NCBI RefSeq assembly: GCF_024259865.1
Contig: NZ_JAKUDN010000002.1
Coordinates: 323,591 to 387,590 of the forward strand
Source: Candidatus Synchoanobacter obligatus
Lineage (GTDB): Bacteria; Pseudomonadota; Gammaproteobacteria; Comchoanobacterales; Comchoanobacteraceae
DNA length: 64,000 nucleotides
Direction: 5' to 3'
In this document: positions 7,520-16,281 of the stretch, piece after piece
Numbering within the stretch: the stretch's first letter is position 1
Layout of the letters: every line of letters starts with the position of its first letter
Translations under genes and position numbers: made by a program
The notes under the pieces: generated by a model
Databases searched by the model: none
What the model was told of the DNA's origin: nothing
The model's input: only the letters and a program-made list of their open reading frames with translations

Positions 7520-8800
7520 ATGGCATACTTTAAGGAGTTGGAGCAGGCTCACGGCGCCAAGAGGTTTGAGATGGTTGCAAATGGGATGCAAGTGATTTTA
7601 ATGCCAAATGCAATTGCTCCAGTTGCAGGTTTCCAAGTGACATATCATGTTGGTTCAAGGAATGAGGGTGTGGGGCATACTGGTGCAACGCATCTTTTAG
7701 AGCATTTGATGTTTAAAGGTTCAAAGAACTTTAATAAAGAAAAAAACAATAACATTGATCAATTGGAGAACGTTGGGGCGATTTTGAATGCAACGACCTG
7801 GTTGGATCGTACCAATTATTTTGAAGTGCTACCTAAAGCCCATTTAGAGAAGGCTATTGCGATTGAGGCGGATAGAATGCGACATGCATTTATCGCTGAA
7901 GAAGATCGTCAAGCTGAAATGACTGTGGTTAGAAATGAGTTTGAGCGGGATGAGAACAGTCCAATGTCAGCACTACATAAAAATATGTGGTCTACGGCAT
8001 ATGTGGCGCATCCATATCATCATAATACCATTGGATGGTTGTCTGATATTGAGAATGTCAGTATTGAGCGTTTAAAAGCGTTTTATGATACATTTTATTG
8101 GCCAAATAATGCGACAGTAACGGTTGTAGGAGATTTTGAAGAGACAGCGGTTCTTGACTTGATTCAAAAATATTTTGGTCATATTTCCAGAAGTGCACAT
8201 GAGATCCCAGAAGTTTACACTACAGAGCCAAAGCAAGATGGGCCTAAACGTTTGGTGGTTAAGCGGTCAGGTAGTCCTGGAATTGTTGCAGTGGCCTTCA
8301 AAACGCCTAAAGGTTTGGATGAGGCGCATTTGCATATGCAGCTAATCTCTGGGGTGTTACAAATGGGTAAGTCAAGTCGTTTGTATAAGCGTTTGGTGGC
8401 TAAGGGCTTGGCGTTATCACTGTATGCTGAAGATTATCCTAATATTGATGAGGGGCTTCTGGTGTTGTATGCGAGTTTGACGCCGAAGGCTACGCATGAA
8501 GAAGTTGAGGCGATTATCTTAGAAGAGATTGAGAAGATTAAATCAAAGACGATTCCAGTTGCAGAGTTAGAGCGGGTGAAAGCAATGATTGAGGCAGACC
8601 AAGTCTATCAGCGTGGTAGTTTCTTCAGTAGCTTGAATCAGGTTAACGAAGCCATTGCATTAAAAGATTGGCGTTACTATCTCGATCTTCCTGAAAAAAT
8701 GGCCAAAATTTCAGGAGAAGCGATTCAAATAACAGCAAAGAAATATTTGGATGAAGACCAATCCACTACTGGGTATTTTGTGCCAAAAGAAGGAGTATAG
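7520..8800 (+). CDS. M16 family zinc metallopeptidase (catalytic subunit)
   Basis: M16 (pitrilysin/processing-peptidase) proteins cut peptides in a clamshell chamber using a zinc ion held by an inverted HxxEH motif. Here HLLEH is at residues 58-62, within the expected context (VGSRNEGVGHTGATHLLEHL), and the downstream zinc-ligand region MTVVRNEFERDENSP is present. The product is about 426 residues, usual for the single-chain half-size members. The open frame extends upstream to 7142 but that part lacks family sequence; ATG 7520 follows GAGAAG and a good promoter, so it is chosen (ATG 7490 is an alternative). No signal peptide is seen with this start, so a cytoplasmic place is likely unless the start is earlier. 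The next gene, 1 nt away, is the M16 partner without the zinc motif. Confidence 0.9.
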   Translation: MAYFKELEQAHGAKRFEMVANGMQVILMPNAIAPVAGFQVTYHVGSRNEGVGHTGATHLLEHLMFKGSKNFNKEKNNNIDQLENVGAILNATTWLDRTNYFEVLPKAHLEKAIAIEADRMRHAFIAEEDRQAEMTVVRNEFERDENSPMSALHKNMWSTAYVAHPYHHNTIGWLSDIENVSIERLKAFYDTFYWPNNATVTVVGDFEETAVLDLIQKYFGHISRSAHEIPEVYTTEPKQDGPKRLVVKRSGSPGIVAVAFKTPKGLDEAHLHMQLISGVLQMGKSSRLYKRLVAKGLALSLYAEDYPNIDEGLLVLYASLTPKATHEEVEAIILEEIEKIKSKTIPVAELERVKAMIEADQVYQRGSFFSSLNQVNEAIALKDWRYYLDLPEKMAKISGEAIQITAKKYLDEDQSTTGYFVPKEGV

Positions 8801-8801
8801 T

Positions 8802-10049
8802 ATGAAAATAGAGTCAATGCACTCAGGGTCAATGAGCTACCATGTTTTGAACACTGCACATGAAGGGTTTATAACGGGTGTGTGTATGGTGCCATCTGGG
8901 ATTGTTCATGCCAGTTATCAAAAACGGCTTTTGCCACATTTATTGGCAGAAATGCTGGGGTTGGGCACAAAGAGTAAAACAGAGGATGCAATCAACACTG
9001 CGCTTGAGTCGAAAGGAATCTTGTTAAGTATCTCAGTATCTAGCCATTTCATGAAGGTTTCATTTACGTGTTTAAAACGAGATTTTGCAACACTTGTATT
9101 ATTGATTGCAGAGCAGCTTCAAGAACCACGCTTTGATAAAGAGGCCTTTGATCATTTGACTTCTCGTTTTGAGACATATTTTGAAAGTTTAAAAGATGAC
9201 ACCAGTTATTTAGCGGCAGCATCACTGTCCCAGGTATTGTATCCGGAGGGGCATATGATGAGGCAGGCCATGCCTTCTGAGATGTTAGAGGTATTAAAAA
9301 AAATGTCATTAAAAGACATTCAGTCTTATCATGCCGAATATGATCCGTTCATGCATGCGCAGTGGATTGTGGTGGGTGATGTGACTTTAGCAGATGTTGA
9401 GAAAGCGTGTGATCAGCTGAAAACCAAACAAGGTCAAGCATTGGCAATGGCTCGTGATACAATGTTACCGCTTGCGGTAAAAGCACAGAAAAAAACCGTT
9501 AAGGTGAAAGATAAGCAAAGTGTCGATGTTAGAATGGGCCATATTATGGCGCTTGATGAGCATCATCCTGACTTTTTGCCATTAAAGTTGGCTATTGATG
9601 CACTGGGAGGAAGTTTTTCTGCACGTTTAATGAGAACCGTGCGAGATGAAGATGGTCTTACCTATAATGTGGGAAGTGCTATGGAAGCATGTGTTCCAGG
9701 GCATCATGGGCATTGGTTTGTGTATGGATCCTTTTCACCAGCATTGTTAGATAAGGGCATTGCGTCCATTAATAAGCAGTTAAAGTTGTGGGTGAAAGAG
9801 GGGGTCTCGCAGACAGAGCTTGATGAACGAAAAAATGGTATGATCGGTAAATATACGGTAGTGGGTTTAAGCTCTGCTTCAGGGTTGGCGATGAGAATGG
9901 CACAAAATATGAATCAAGGTTATGATCTGGAGCATTTATACCAATTGCCTGAAAAGATTGAGGCTGTCACTTTAGATCAAGTCAACCAAGCGTTAAAGAC
10001 ATATATTGATTTGGATAAACTGGTTACAGTGTGTGCCGGAAGTATCTAA
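8802..10049 (+). CDS. M16 family peptidase-like protein (non-catalytic partner)
   Basis: This 415-residue M16-fold protein lacks the HxxEH zinc motif but keeps the C-terminal signature ALGGSFSARLMRTVRDEDGL followed by TYNVGSAMEA, typical of the second subunit of paired M16 peptidases. In such pairs one chain holds the zinc and the other supplies an arginine/tyrosine substrate-binding part, so this is most likely the partner of the upstream gene in a heterodimer. Its start at 8802 follows AGGAG at 8791-8795 and lies 1 nt after the upstream stop, indicating tight co-expression. Substrate is unknown. Paired M16 genes are frequent in gammaproteobacteria. Confidence 0.88.
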   Translation: MKIESMHSGSMSYHVLNTAHEGFITGVCMVPSGIVHASYQKRLLPHLLAEMLGLGTKSKTEDAINTALESKGILLSISVSSHFMKVSFTCLKRDFATLVLLIAEQLQEPRFDKEAFDHLTSRFETYFESLKDDTSYLAAASLSQVLYPEGHMMRQAMPSEMLEVLKKMSLKDIQSYHAEYDPFMHAQWIVVGDVTLADVEKACDQLKTKQGQALAMARDTMLPLAVKAQKKTVKVKDKQSVDVRMGHIMALDEHHPDFLPLKLAIDALGGSFSARLMRTVRDEDGLTYNVGSAMEACVPGHHGHWFVYGSFSPALLDKGIASINKQLKLWVKEGVSQTELDERKNGMIGKYTVVGLSSASGLAMRMAQNMNQGYDLEHLYQLPEKIEAVTLDQVNQALKTYIDLDKLVTVCAGSI

Positions 10050-10160
10050 AGTTAAAGACTTTATACTGTTTGTTTCTAAAAGATGAGTGGTTTTTAGGGC
10101 ACTGAGGCTTATTATGACAGTCGGCCACAGTTTCAGAGCGGTATAGAAAGGTGGTGAGTG

Positions 10161-10730
10161 ATGATGCGTAAATATGTGTCTAACAATATGATTAACTTAT
10201 GTGCAATTGCCGTCTTGGCATGTGTCAGCCAAGGTTTTGCATTGCATGTGGTTTATCTATATACCTTAAGTTATGTCTTTTATATTGCAAGGCCTAAGTT
10301 TATTGCTCAAACTGAGATGTTGGATATTATAAGCCCCCAAGCAAAGCTGCTGTTGGTGGCGTTTTGTGCCATGATTTATGCCTATGTCGCTATTTTTTTC
10401 TTTGGATATGGGCCGGTTATGGCATTTTATGGTCAGTTGTCCCAGTGGGTTTTGGCTTTTAGTGCTTTGATCTCATTGTGCTGTTCTGATAAGGATCAGG
10501 AGCAATATGGTTTGCTGCGAATGTTTGGGCCGTTTATATTGACGATGATTGCAACCCTATACCCCGTTATTCATGTTGCCTCACCAGCTCTGACAAACCC
10601 AAGAAGTGCTCAGGTGATAGGATATATCTTAAACGTTGCACGAGTCATGACATTATTGGTTCCGGAGTATCGACACAAGCTGGGAAGCCTTGCTGTCGAT
10701 GGTGGTCCTGAGCACTTGAAAGCCGATTAA
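10161..10730 (+). CDS. Multi-pass inner-membrane protein, unknown
   Basis: I do not recognise this 189-residue protein. It has about five hydrophobic segments (residues near 9-25, 28-42, 59-82, 90-107 and 123-143) and a short hydrophilic C-terminus ending in GGPEHLKAD. The start could be GTG 10158 or ATG 10161 or 10164; AAAGGTGG at 10147-10153 suits an ATG at 10161. It overlaps the end of the convergent rph gene by 4 nt. The 108-nt gap to the M16 pair suggests its own transcription, but I see no clear promoter. No motif hints at transport or enzyme function. Confidence 0.7.
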   Translation: MMRKYVSNNMINLCAIAVLACVSQGFALHVVYLYTLSYVFYIARPKFIAQTEMLDIISPQAKLLLVAFCAMIYAYVAIFFFGYGPVMAFYGQLSQWVLAFSALISLCCSDKDQEQYGLLRMFGPFILTMIATLYPVIHVASPALTNPRSAQVIGYILNVARVMTLLVPEYRHKLGSLAVDGGPEHLKAD

Positions 10731-11449
10731 TGGTTATAAGGATAAGGTGTTTGGAGGACGGCTTTTTGTTGCTGAATAATGCGCTCAATCTCAGGCCAAG
10801 CCAGGTCTAAAAGTTCATTGAGCGTTGTGCGTGAGAAGGGTTTCTTTTCAGCAGTGCCTTGAATCTCGATTAGGTCTCCATGCTCATTCATAATGATGTT
10901 AAGATCAACTTCTGCTTTATGGTCTTGGTTATAGTCAAGATCAATAAAAGGTTTTCCCTTCACAATGCCTGCTGATATGGCGCCTACCAAGAAGTTAACC
11001 GGGTCGCTTTTTATTTTGTTGTCATGTTGTAGTTTTTGGATGCCTCGAATTAAAGCAATTTGACCACCATTGATGGCATGGCACCGGGTGCTGCCATCGG
11101 CTTGAAGTACATCACAGTCAATAATAATGGTATGTCCAGAGAAGGCTTTTAAGTTAATGCTGGTACGGAGGCTTCGGCCAATGAGACGTTGAATCTCTGA
11201 GCTTCTCGGGGATATTTTTCCACGTTGAATGTCTCTGTCCGTTCGGGTATGGGTGGCACGAGGTAGCATATTATATTCTGCGGTCAGCCATGCTTGATTG
11301 CTGTCTCTGAGAAACCTTGGTACTGAATCAATCACGCTGCTGGTACATAAGATACAGGTATTTTCAGCTTGGATCTCAATGTTGCCCTCTCCCCAGCGTG
11401 TTGGGTGTTCGATAATTTTCAGTGATCTTGCGTTCATATTTTCAATCAT
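10727..11449 (-). CDS. rph: Ribonuclease PH
   Basis: RNase PH trims the 3' ends of tRNA precursors by phosphorolysis and assembles as a hexameric ring. Family blocks are plain: WLTAEYNMLPRATHTRTDRD (residues about 53-72), EIQRLIGRSLR and IDCDVLQADGSTRCHAINGG (near residue 112-131), where the phosphate-binding GSTR lies, and the C-terminal SAGIVKGKPFIDLDYNQD. The 240-residue length is normal. In the block after GSTR the sequence is CHAINGGQIAL where relatives usually read TAAITGAYVAL, so it is slightly divergent. The gene is divergent from gmk, with 67 nt between the starts, an arrangement near gmk-rpoZ-spoT also seen in other gammaproteobacteria. Confidence 0.94.
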   Translation of the reverse strand: MIENMNARSLKIIEHPTRWGEGNIEIQAENTCILCTSSVIDSVPRFLRDSNQAWLTAEYNMLPRATHTRTDRDIQRGKISPRSSEIQRLIGRSLRTSINLKAFSGHTIIIDCDVLQADGSTRCHAINGGQIALIRGIQKLQHDNKIKSDPVNFLVGAISAGIVKGKPFIDLDYNQDHKAEVDLNIIMNEHGDLIEIQGTAEKKPFSRTTLNELLDLAWPEIERIIQQQKAVLQTPYPYNH

Positions 11450-11516
11450 TGTGTGCTTAATATGGATTATTGCGTAAATTAGCGGTAAAGTAAACTGTTA
11501 ATCAAGGATTTAATAT

Positions 11517-12053
11517 ATGTTAAAACAAAATATTTTTGTCATGACAGGGCCATCCGGTGTGGGTAAGTCTGTTTTGGTGAATCGGCTTATTGAATCTGGG
11601 TTGGTAAAGCGTTGTATTACGTGTACAACCCGTCAAATGCGCTCTGGAGAGACTCCTGGAGTCGATTATCACTTTTATTCTGAGGCAGTATTCTCAGATA
11701 AGGTGTCTAAGGGGGAGTTTTTAGAGGTAAACCAGCATTATGAAAATTGGTATGGTGTTCGGCATCAAGATATTGATGCAATGCTTGATCAGCATAATGT
11801 GGTGTTGCTATTGAATTGGGAGGGTGCGCTGAAAATAAAGGCAGATTACCCTAATGCCATGACCATTTTTTTAGAGCCGCCATCTTTACAGATATTAGAG
11901 AAACGGTTGAAAAATAGAGATGATTCAGCCAAGCGTATGGTTTATGCTCATGAGGATATGCAACATGTGGATGATTTTGACTATCGGCTGCTGAACGATA
12001 ATATTGACAAAACGTTTGACATGCTATGTGAGATAATTCATGAAGCGGGATAA
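11517..12053 (+). CDS. gmk: Guanylate kinase (short form)
   Basis: Guanylate kinase phosphorylates GMP to GDP with ATP. The P-loop FVMTGPSGVGKSVLV (residues about 7-21) and the GMP-binding stretch TTRQMRSGETPGVDYHF (residues about 38-54) are clear. At 178 residues it is about 25-30 shorter than the usual 205-210; the C-terminal lid/helix region after RLKNRDDSAKRM appears compressed, but the key catalytic arginines in that part seem present. It is followed by rpoZ and spoT, the order found across gammaproteobacteria, which supports the call. The ATG at 11517 lacks a strong ribosome binding site; AAGGA lies at 11505-11509. Confidence 0.92.
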   Translation: MLKQNIFVMTGPSGVGKSVLVNRLIESGLVKRCITCTTRQMRSGETPGVDYHFYSEAVFSDKVSKGEFLEVNQHYENWYGVRHQDIDAMLDQHNVVLLLNWEGALKIKADYPNAMTIFLEPPSLQILEKRLKNRDDSAKRMVYAHEDMQHVDDFDYRLLNDNIDKTFDMLCEIIHEAG

Positions 12054-12068
12054 TATTGTGAAATACTA

Positions 12069-12096
12069 TTGCTATTCAGTGGTTTTTATGTATAAT
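12069..12096 (+). promoter_or_regulatory. Putative sigma-70 promoter of rpoZ-spoT
   Basis: TTGCTA (12069-12074) and a perfect TATAAT (12091-12096) are spaced by 16 nt. The start of transcription would be near 12103, just before the ribosome binding site GAGGT of rpoZ. Confidence 0.6.
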
Positions 12097-12121
12097 TAGG
12101 TGTTTCATGAGGTAAATATAT

Positions 12122-12346
12122 ATGGCAAGAATTACAGTTGATGATTGTGAAAAAGCAGGTAGCCGCTTTGATATTATTATGATGGCTGCGAAAAGAGCAA
12201 GAGAAATTCGAGATGGTTCACCAACTGCTGTGGATGCAGATGGTCATAAAGCACCAGTTATTGCATTAAAAGAAATCGCTGAGGGATATTTAACGGAAGA
12301 CGGCTTATCTATGCCATATGATGATGAGGATAGTGCTGCTGAGTAA
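12122..12346 (+). CDS. rpoZ: RNA polymerase omega subunit
   Basis: Omega helps assemble RNA polymerase and forms part of a ppGpp-binding site. The 74-residue product opens MARITVDDCEKAGSRFDIIM and continues AAKRAREI, the standard omega core, and has a short acidic tail ending DDEDSAAE. In E. coli the protein is 91 residues; the tail is shortened here. It lies between gmk and spoT, with spoT starting 14 nt after the stop. A good promoter lies upstream and GAGGTAA serves as ribosome binding site. Confidence 0.96.
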   Translation: MARITVDDCEKAGSRFDIIMMAAKRAREIRDGSPTAVDADGHKAPVIALKEIAEGYLTEDGLSMPYDDEDSAAE

Positions 12347-12360
12347 TAAGGATTGTATGA

Positions 12361-14478
12361 ATGGATTCATTGCATGCTTTTTCAGAGATCCAGCATACAC
12401 TTGGATATTTAGCACCTGAGTATGTTGCTCAGGTTGAAAAAGCGTTTTATTTTGCTAAAAAGGCGCATTTCTCTCAATCACGCTTGTCTGGTGGGCCGTA
12501 TATATCACACCCGTTGCAAGTTGCAGAGGTATTGGCGTTATTGAAGCTAGATCATCATACCATTATTGCAGGTTTGTTACATGATGTTGTTGAAGATACG
12601 GCGGTAACCTTAGAGGAAGTTGTAGAAGAGTTTGGTGAGGATGTTGCGACCATTGTTGATGGTGTCACCAAAATTAGTAAAGTGAAATACCAAGATCTTG
12701 TTGCCTATCAGGCAGAAAATTACCGCAAGATGTTTATGGCAATGACCAAGGATGTAAGGGTAATTTTTGTCAAACTGGCAGACCGCTTGCACAACATGCG
12801 AACATGTCAAGTCATGGCTTTGGCGTCTAAGCGTAGAATAGCGAAAGAAACCATGGATGTGTATGCACCTCTTGCGAAGCGGTTGGGAATGCACAACATG
12901 TCTCAAGAGCTTTATGAGCTAAGTTTTGCAGCCTGTTACCCAATCAGGTATCTTATTTTGCTCGATCATATGTATCGGGCAAACTCTGTTCAAGCAGATG
13001 TTTTAGCGCATTTAACCAATCAGATTAAAACTCAGGCTAAGGCGCAGGGGATAAAGGTTGTTGATGTATCATTTAGAGAGAAAAAGTTATTTGGTATTTA
13101 TCAAAAAATGCGTTTGAAGCAAGCGAGATTCTCGGACTTAATGGACGTTTATGCCTTAAGGATTTGTGTTGAGAGTGTGACGGAGTGTTATCAATTGTTG
13201 GGTATTGTGCACAGTTTGTATCAGCCAAAATTTCGTTTGTTTAAAGATTATATTGCGTCACCAAAGAGCAATGGTTATCGGTCTATTCATACCGTATTGT
13301 TTGGTCCTTATGATATGCCAATTGAGATACAAATTAGAACCACAGAAATGCATTTGGTTGCCACCAAGGGTGTTGCGGCACATTGGGTTTATAAGTTGGG
13401 TACATCGATATCAAATCAACAAAAGCAGCAGGATTGGTTTAAGCGTTTGGTAAAAGCACAACAGGTGTGCAGTGATAATAAAGATTATTTAAGCTTGGTG
13501 AAGCATCAGTTGTTTGAAGATCAGGTATATGTATTAACACCAAAAGGAAAAGTCTTTGAGTTAAAGAAAGGCGCGACGGTATTAGACTTTGCCTATCAGG
13601 TTCATACCGATATTGGTCATAGCTGTATTGCGGCTGAGGTTGATAGAGTGCAAGCGCCTTTGCATCAGGCTCTTATGAACGGTCAAACAGTCCGTGTCTA
13701 TACAGATAGCCAATGTACGCCGTGTTCTGAGTGGCTGGGCTTTGTCACCACAGCCAAGGCTCGGTCGAGTATTAAACAGTTTTTGAAAGACAATAAGATG
13801 CTGACAGAAAGGAAGATTGGTCAGCAGATTTTAAGTGCGGCGTTAAAAATTCGTGGGTTTGAAGGACCTTTGTCACAAAAAGTGTTTCACCATGTTGCAG
13901 AAGTATTGCAGGTGCCGAGTAGTCGGGATCTGTTTGAGAAGTTGGCATTGGGGTCGATGAAAGTTGATGGTGCAATGGATCAATATTTTGCAGTGGTTCA
14001 AAGGGGGTACGCAGGGAATGAATGTGGAAGCATGCTATTGAATGCAGAGGCTTGTGCGGGAATGATTATGGCAAAATGCTGTTACCCAGTGCATGGCGAT
14101 AAATCATGTGTGGTTAAAGGATCAAAGGGTATGGAAGTGCATCGCTCCGTTTGTCGAGGCGTTGATCGGGCGCCAGACTCTGCGGTTGTTCGGTGGGATG
14201 AGTCTTTGAATATGTTTTTTGAGTCATATATCCGAGTAGAGATGGCTGATGGTGGGAAAAGTTTGGCGTATGTGATCGCTATGATTGTGGATATGCGGTC
14301 ATCAGTTTTATTGGTTAGATCGGTTGAGTCAAGTGGCGTTATGGTTTATCATATCAAAGTAACCGTTGAGTCATTATCGCATTTAATGTTGATTATCCAA
14401 AGCCTCAATCAGATTAAAATGGTACACACAGCAAATAGAGAAATAAGATGCGGATTATTATCATCGGCTCAGGGTTAG
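12361..14478 (+). CDS. spoT: Bifunctional (p)ppGpp synthase/hydrolase SpoT
   Basis: SpoT makes and degrades the stringent-response alarmone (p)ppGpp. Domain order is complete over 705 residues: an HD hydrolase domain with ISHPLQVAEV and LLHDVVEDT (HD plus ED metal site, residues about 47-80), a synthetase domain with the REKKLFGIYQKM loop, FKDYIASPKSNGYRSIHT and EIQIRT (residues about 235-330), a TGS domain beginning VYVLTPKGKVFELKKGATVL (near residue 387), and a C-terminal ACT domain. All catalytic motifs of both activities look intact. The last 31 nt overlap the next gene, so the C-terminal tail (RCGLLSSAQG) is shaped by that overlap. Length matches E. coli SpoT (702). Confidence 0.96.
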   Translation: MDSLHAFSEIQHTLGYLAPEYVAQVEKAFYFAKKAHFSQSRLSGGPYISHPLQVAEVLALLKLDHHTIIAGLLHDVVEDTAVTLEEVVEEFGEDVATIVDGVTKISKVKYQDLVAYQAENYRKMFMAMTKDVRVIFVKLADRLHNMRTCQVMALASKRRIAKETMDVYAPLAKRLGMHNMSQELYELSFAACYPIRYLILLDHMYRANSVQADVLAHLTNQIKTQAKAQGIKVVDVSFREKKLFGIYQKMRLKQARFSDLMDVYALRICVESVTECYQLLGIVHSLYQPKFRLFKDYIASPKSNGYRSIHTVLFGPYDMPIEIQIRTTEMHLVATKGVAAHWVYKLGTSISNQQKQQDWFKRLVKAQQVCSDNKDYLSLVKHQLFEDQVYVLTPKGKVFELKKGATVLDFAYQVHTDIGHSCIAAEVDRVQAPLHQALMNGQTVRVYTDSQCTPCSEWLGFVTTAKARSSIKQFLKDNKMLTERKIGQQILSAALKIRGFEGPLSQKVFHHVAEVLQVPSSRDLFEKLALGSMKVDGAMDQYFAVVQRGYAGNECGSMLLNAEACAGMIMAKCCYPVHGDKSCVVKGSKGMEVHRSVCRGVDRAPDSAVVRWDESLNMFFESYIRVEMADGGKSLAYVIAMIVDMRSSVLLVRSVESSGVMVYHIKVTVESLSHLMLIIQSLNQIKMVHTANREIRCGLLSSAQG

Positions 14479-15569
14479 CCGGCCAGTTGGCATTAAGAGA
14501 TATTCGAGCCTTGAATGAAGCGGTTGAGGTTCTGATGTTCAGTGAGCATGAGGCGGGGTTTTATTCGAAGCCCAGCTTATCGAATGTGTTTACCCAAGGG
14601 AAGCAGCCTAGAGATCTGGTGGTGCAGTCGGAAGATGAGGTTGCAATGTCTCTGTCTTGTAAAATGATCAATGAGCCTGTGATTAAGGTCGATACTCAAG
14701 AAAAGACCGTAGTGAGTGAGAAACAAACGTATCAATATGACAAATTAATTTTTGCTGTTGGTGCCAATCCTATTACACCACCATGGCTCAATGAGTCTGA
14801 GAATGTTTTTCAAGTGAATCATTTGGAAGAGTATGAAGCATTTCATCAGCGCATCAACCAGAAGACGACGGTAACCATTATTGGCGGTGGGCTGATTGGT
14901 GTCGAATTTGCGCATGATATTGCACCCCATTGCCAGCAGGTTACGGTGGTGGAAAAAATGCCGACATTGATGGCCAGTATGCTGCCAGCAGAGATTGGTC
15001 AAGCTTTGTGTGGCGCATTAACTGATCGGGGGGTAAAGGTTCTATTGAATCAAGATATTGTGTCATTGAATGACCGAGGTAGTGGTGTGGATATCTTTTG
15101 TAAAGACCTTTCTTTTCAGTCTGATATTGTGCTAGGAGCCATAGGAATACGCCCTAATATTGCGTTGGCAAAAGCATCAGAGCTTTTGGTGGATATGGGG
15201 ATTACAGTGAATGAATATGGTCAAACATCAGACCCGGATGTTTATGCTCTGGGTGACTGTGCCCAGGTGCAGGGGTTGGTGAAATGCTATGTTGCACCAA
15301 TTCGTATCTGTGCCAAGGTTGTGGCTCAAAATGTGTTGGGAGGTAAAGAAAAGATACAGTATCCTCCTATGCCTGTGATGCTAAAAACACCTTCCTTTCC
15401 TGTTTGCTTTTGTTATCGCAGTATGCCTTCAGAGTGGCAGGTGAGTCATGATGATTCGGGTATTGAAGCCTTGGCTTATGATAAAGGCGTCTTGGTTGGA
15501 TTTGCTTTGAGTCAAGGGAAAGCCATTAAAAGAGCATCTTTAAAAGAAGCGATGGCTAATTGGTTGTAA
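14448..15569 (+). CDS. FAD/NAD(P)-dependent pyridine nucleotide-disulfide oxidoreductase (rubredoxin reductase-like)
   Basis: This 373-residue flavoprotein begins with an FAD-binding Rossmann motif (MRIIIIGSGLAGQLALRDI), has a second nucleotide motif for NAD(P)H (TIIGGGLIGVEFAHDI, residues about 142-157) and the FAD-binding GDCAQV (near residue 269). There is no redox CxxxxC pair, so it belongs to the rubredoxin/ferredoxin reductase group (AlkT-, NorW-like) rather than to disulfide reductases. It probably passes electrons from NAD(P)H to a small iron protein, but no such partner is adjacent. The start is fixed by the Rossmann motif, so the 31-nt overlap with spoT is real, and the pair is likely translationally coupled. 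Its end overlaps the convergent next gene by 14 nt. Confidence 0.85.
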   Translation: MRIIIIGSGLAGQLALRDIRALNEAVEVLMFSEHEAGFYSKPSLSNVFTQGKQPRDLVVQSEDEVAMSLSCKMINEPVIKVDTQEKTVVSEKQTYQYDKLIFAVGANPITPPWLNESENVFQVNHLEEYEAFHQRINQKTTVTIIGGGLIGVEFAHDIAPHCQQVTVVEKMPTLMASMLPAEIGQALCGALTDRGVKVLLNQDIVSLNDRGSGVDIFCKDLSFQSDIVLGAIGIRPNIALAKASELLVDMGITVNEYGQTSDPDVYALGDCAQVQGLVKCYVAPIRICAKVVAQNVLGGKEKIQYPPMPVMLKTPSFPVCFCYRSMPSEWQVSHDDSGIEALAYDKGVLVGFALSQGKAIKRASLKEAMANWL

Positions 15570-16206
15570 AGTGTTTGATCCATGTTAGCAGTTGTTTAAA
15601 GGTTTCTTGATCGTTGTCATTATTGGGGCTGTAATTGGTGATCGCCAATGTTTGTGGTTTGAGGTGTTTCAATTGTTTCAAAATCTGTATGTGGTCATTT
15701 TTATGGGGATTGTTTGCAGCGAGAAAACTGGCATCAATAACCAGAATCAAAGGTTTTTGAGGTTCAATGAGATCATCGATATTGTCAGTTAGCTGGTGTT
15801 TGCCGATTTGGTTGATATCGGAGTGAATGTCATGCAAGGCAATGATTTGTTTGAGATCTGTTTGATGGGCAAGTAGGTCCATGTAGGGTGCTGGTAATAT
15901 GTTTTCATCGTCAGAAAGCAATAGCATTTGGTAGTTGTGGTTATAGCCTGCGCTAATGCCAAAAAGGGCTGAAATGTCGCCACCAATAACCAATGTGCGC
16001 TTTTGTTGGTAATACTGGATGTAATTACTGAGTTGTAAACTGCATGTTTTTAGATTATTCTCGGCGTGGTTGTCTTTAGGGTATATGGTTCCAATCCAAG
16101 AGAGGTGACTGGTTTCTGGGGTGTTATAGAATAGCGCAGGAGCGATATGTGTTTGGCTGGTTTTATTAACCTGGCTAAGTGCATAGCCTATAGTATGTAT
16201 GGTCAT
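15556..16206 (-). CDS. Arginase/ureohydrolase-fold protein lacking metal ligands (possible pseudoenzyme)
   Basis: The 216-residue product shows the skeleton of the arginase/agmatinase family but with its metal-binding residues altered. VIGGDISALFGISAG (near residue 73) resembles the family GGDHS block with His replaced by Ile; LLLSDDENILPAPYMDLLA (near residue 96) sits where relatives have DAHxD; ILVIDASFLAANN (near residue 152) sits where relatives have DVDxLDP; ITNYSPNNDND resembles the final NP..D block. It is also about 80-90 residues shorter than true members. If the alignment is right, it cannot bind the two manganese ions and is not a ureohydrolase. Its role could be regulatory or vestigial. 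It overlaps the convergent reductase gene by 14 nt and is divergent from pcnB. Confidence 0.55.
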   Translation of the reverse strand: MTIHTIGYALSQVNKTSQTHIAPALFYNTPETSHLSWIGTIYPKDNHAENNLKTCSLQLSNYIQYYQQKRTLVIGGDISALFGISAGYNHNYQMLLLSDDENILPAPYMDLLAHQTDLKQIIALHDIHSDINQIGKHQLTDNIDDLIEPQKPLILVIDASFLAANNPHKNDHIQILKQLKHLKPQTLAITNYSPNNDNDQETFKQLLTWIKHFTTN

Positions 16207-16228
16207 GGCAAAAAAGTGTTAGAGATCC

Positions 16229-16257
16229 ATGACAAATAGTACGGTATAAAGTATGAT
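16229..16257 (+). promoter_or_regulatory. Putative sigma-70 promoter of pcnB (and possibly feoABC)
   Basis: ATGACA (16229-16234) and TATGAT (16252-16257) are separated by 17 nt, each matching five of six consensus bases. Transcription would begin near 16264, giving a short leader before ATG 16282. Overlaps downstream suggest the transcript continues through feoABC and murJ. Confidence 0.5.
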
Positions 16258-16281
16258 AAGAGCAAGTTTTTGAGAATTTAT

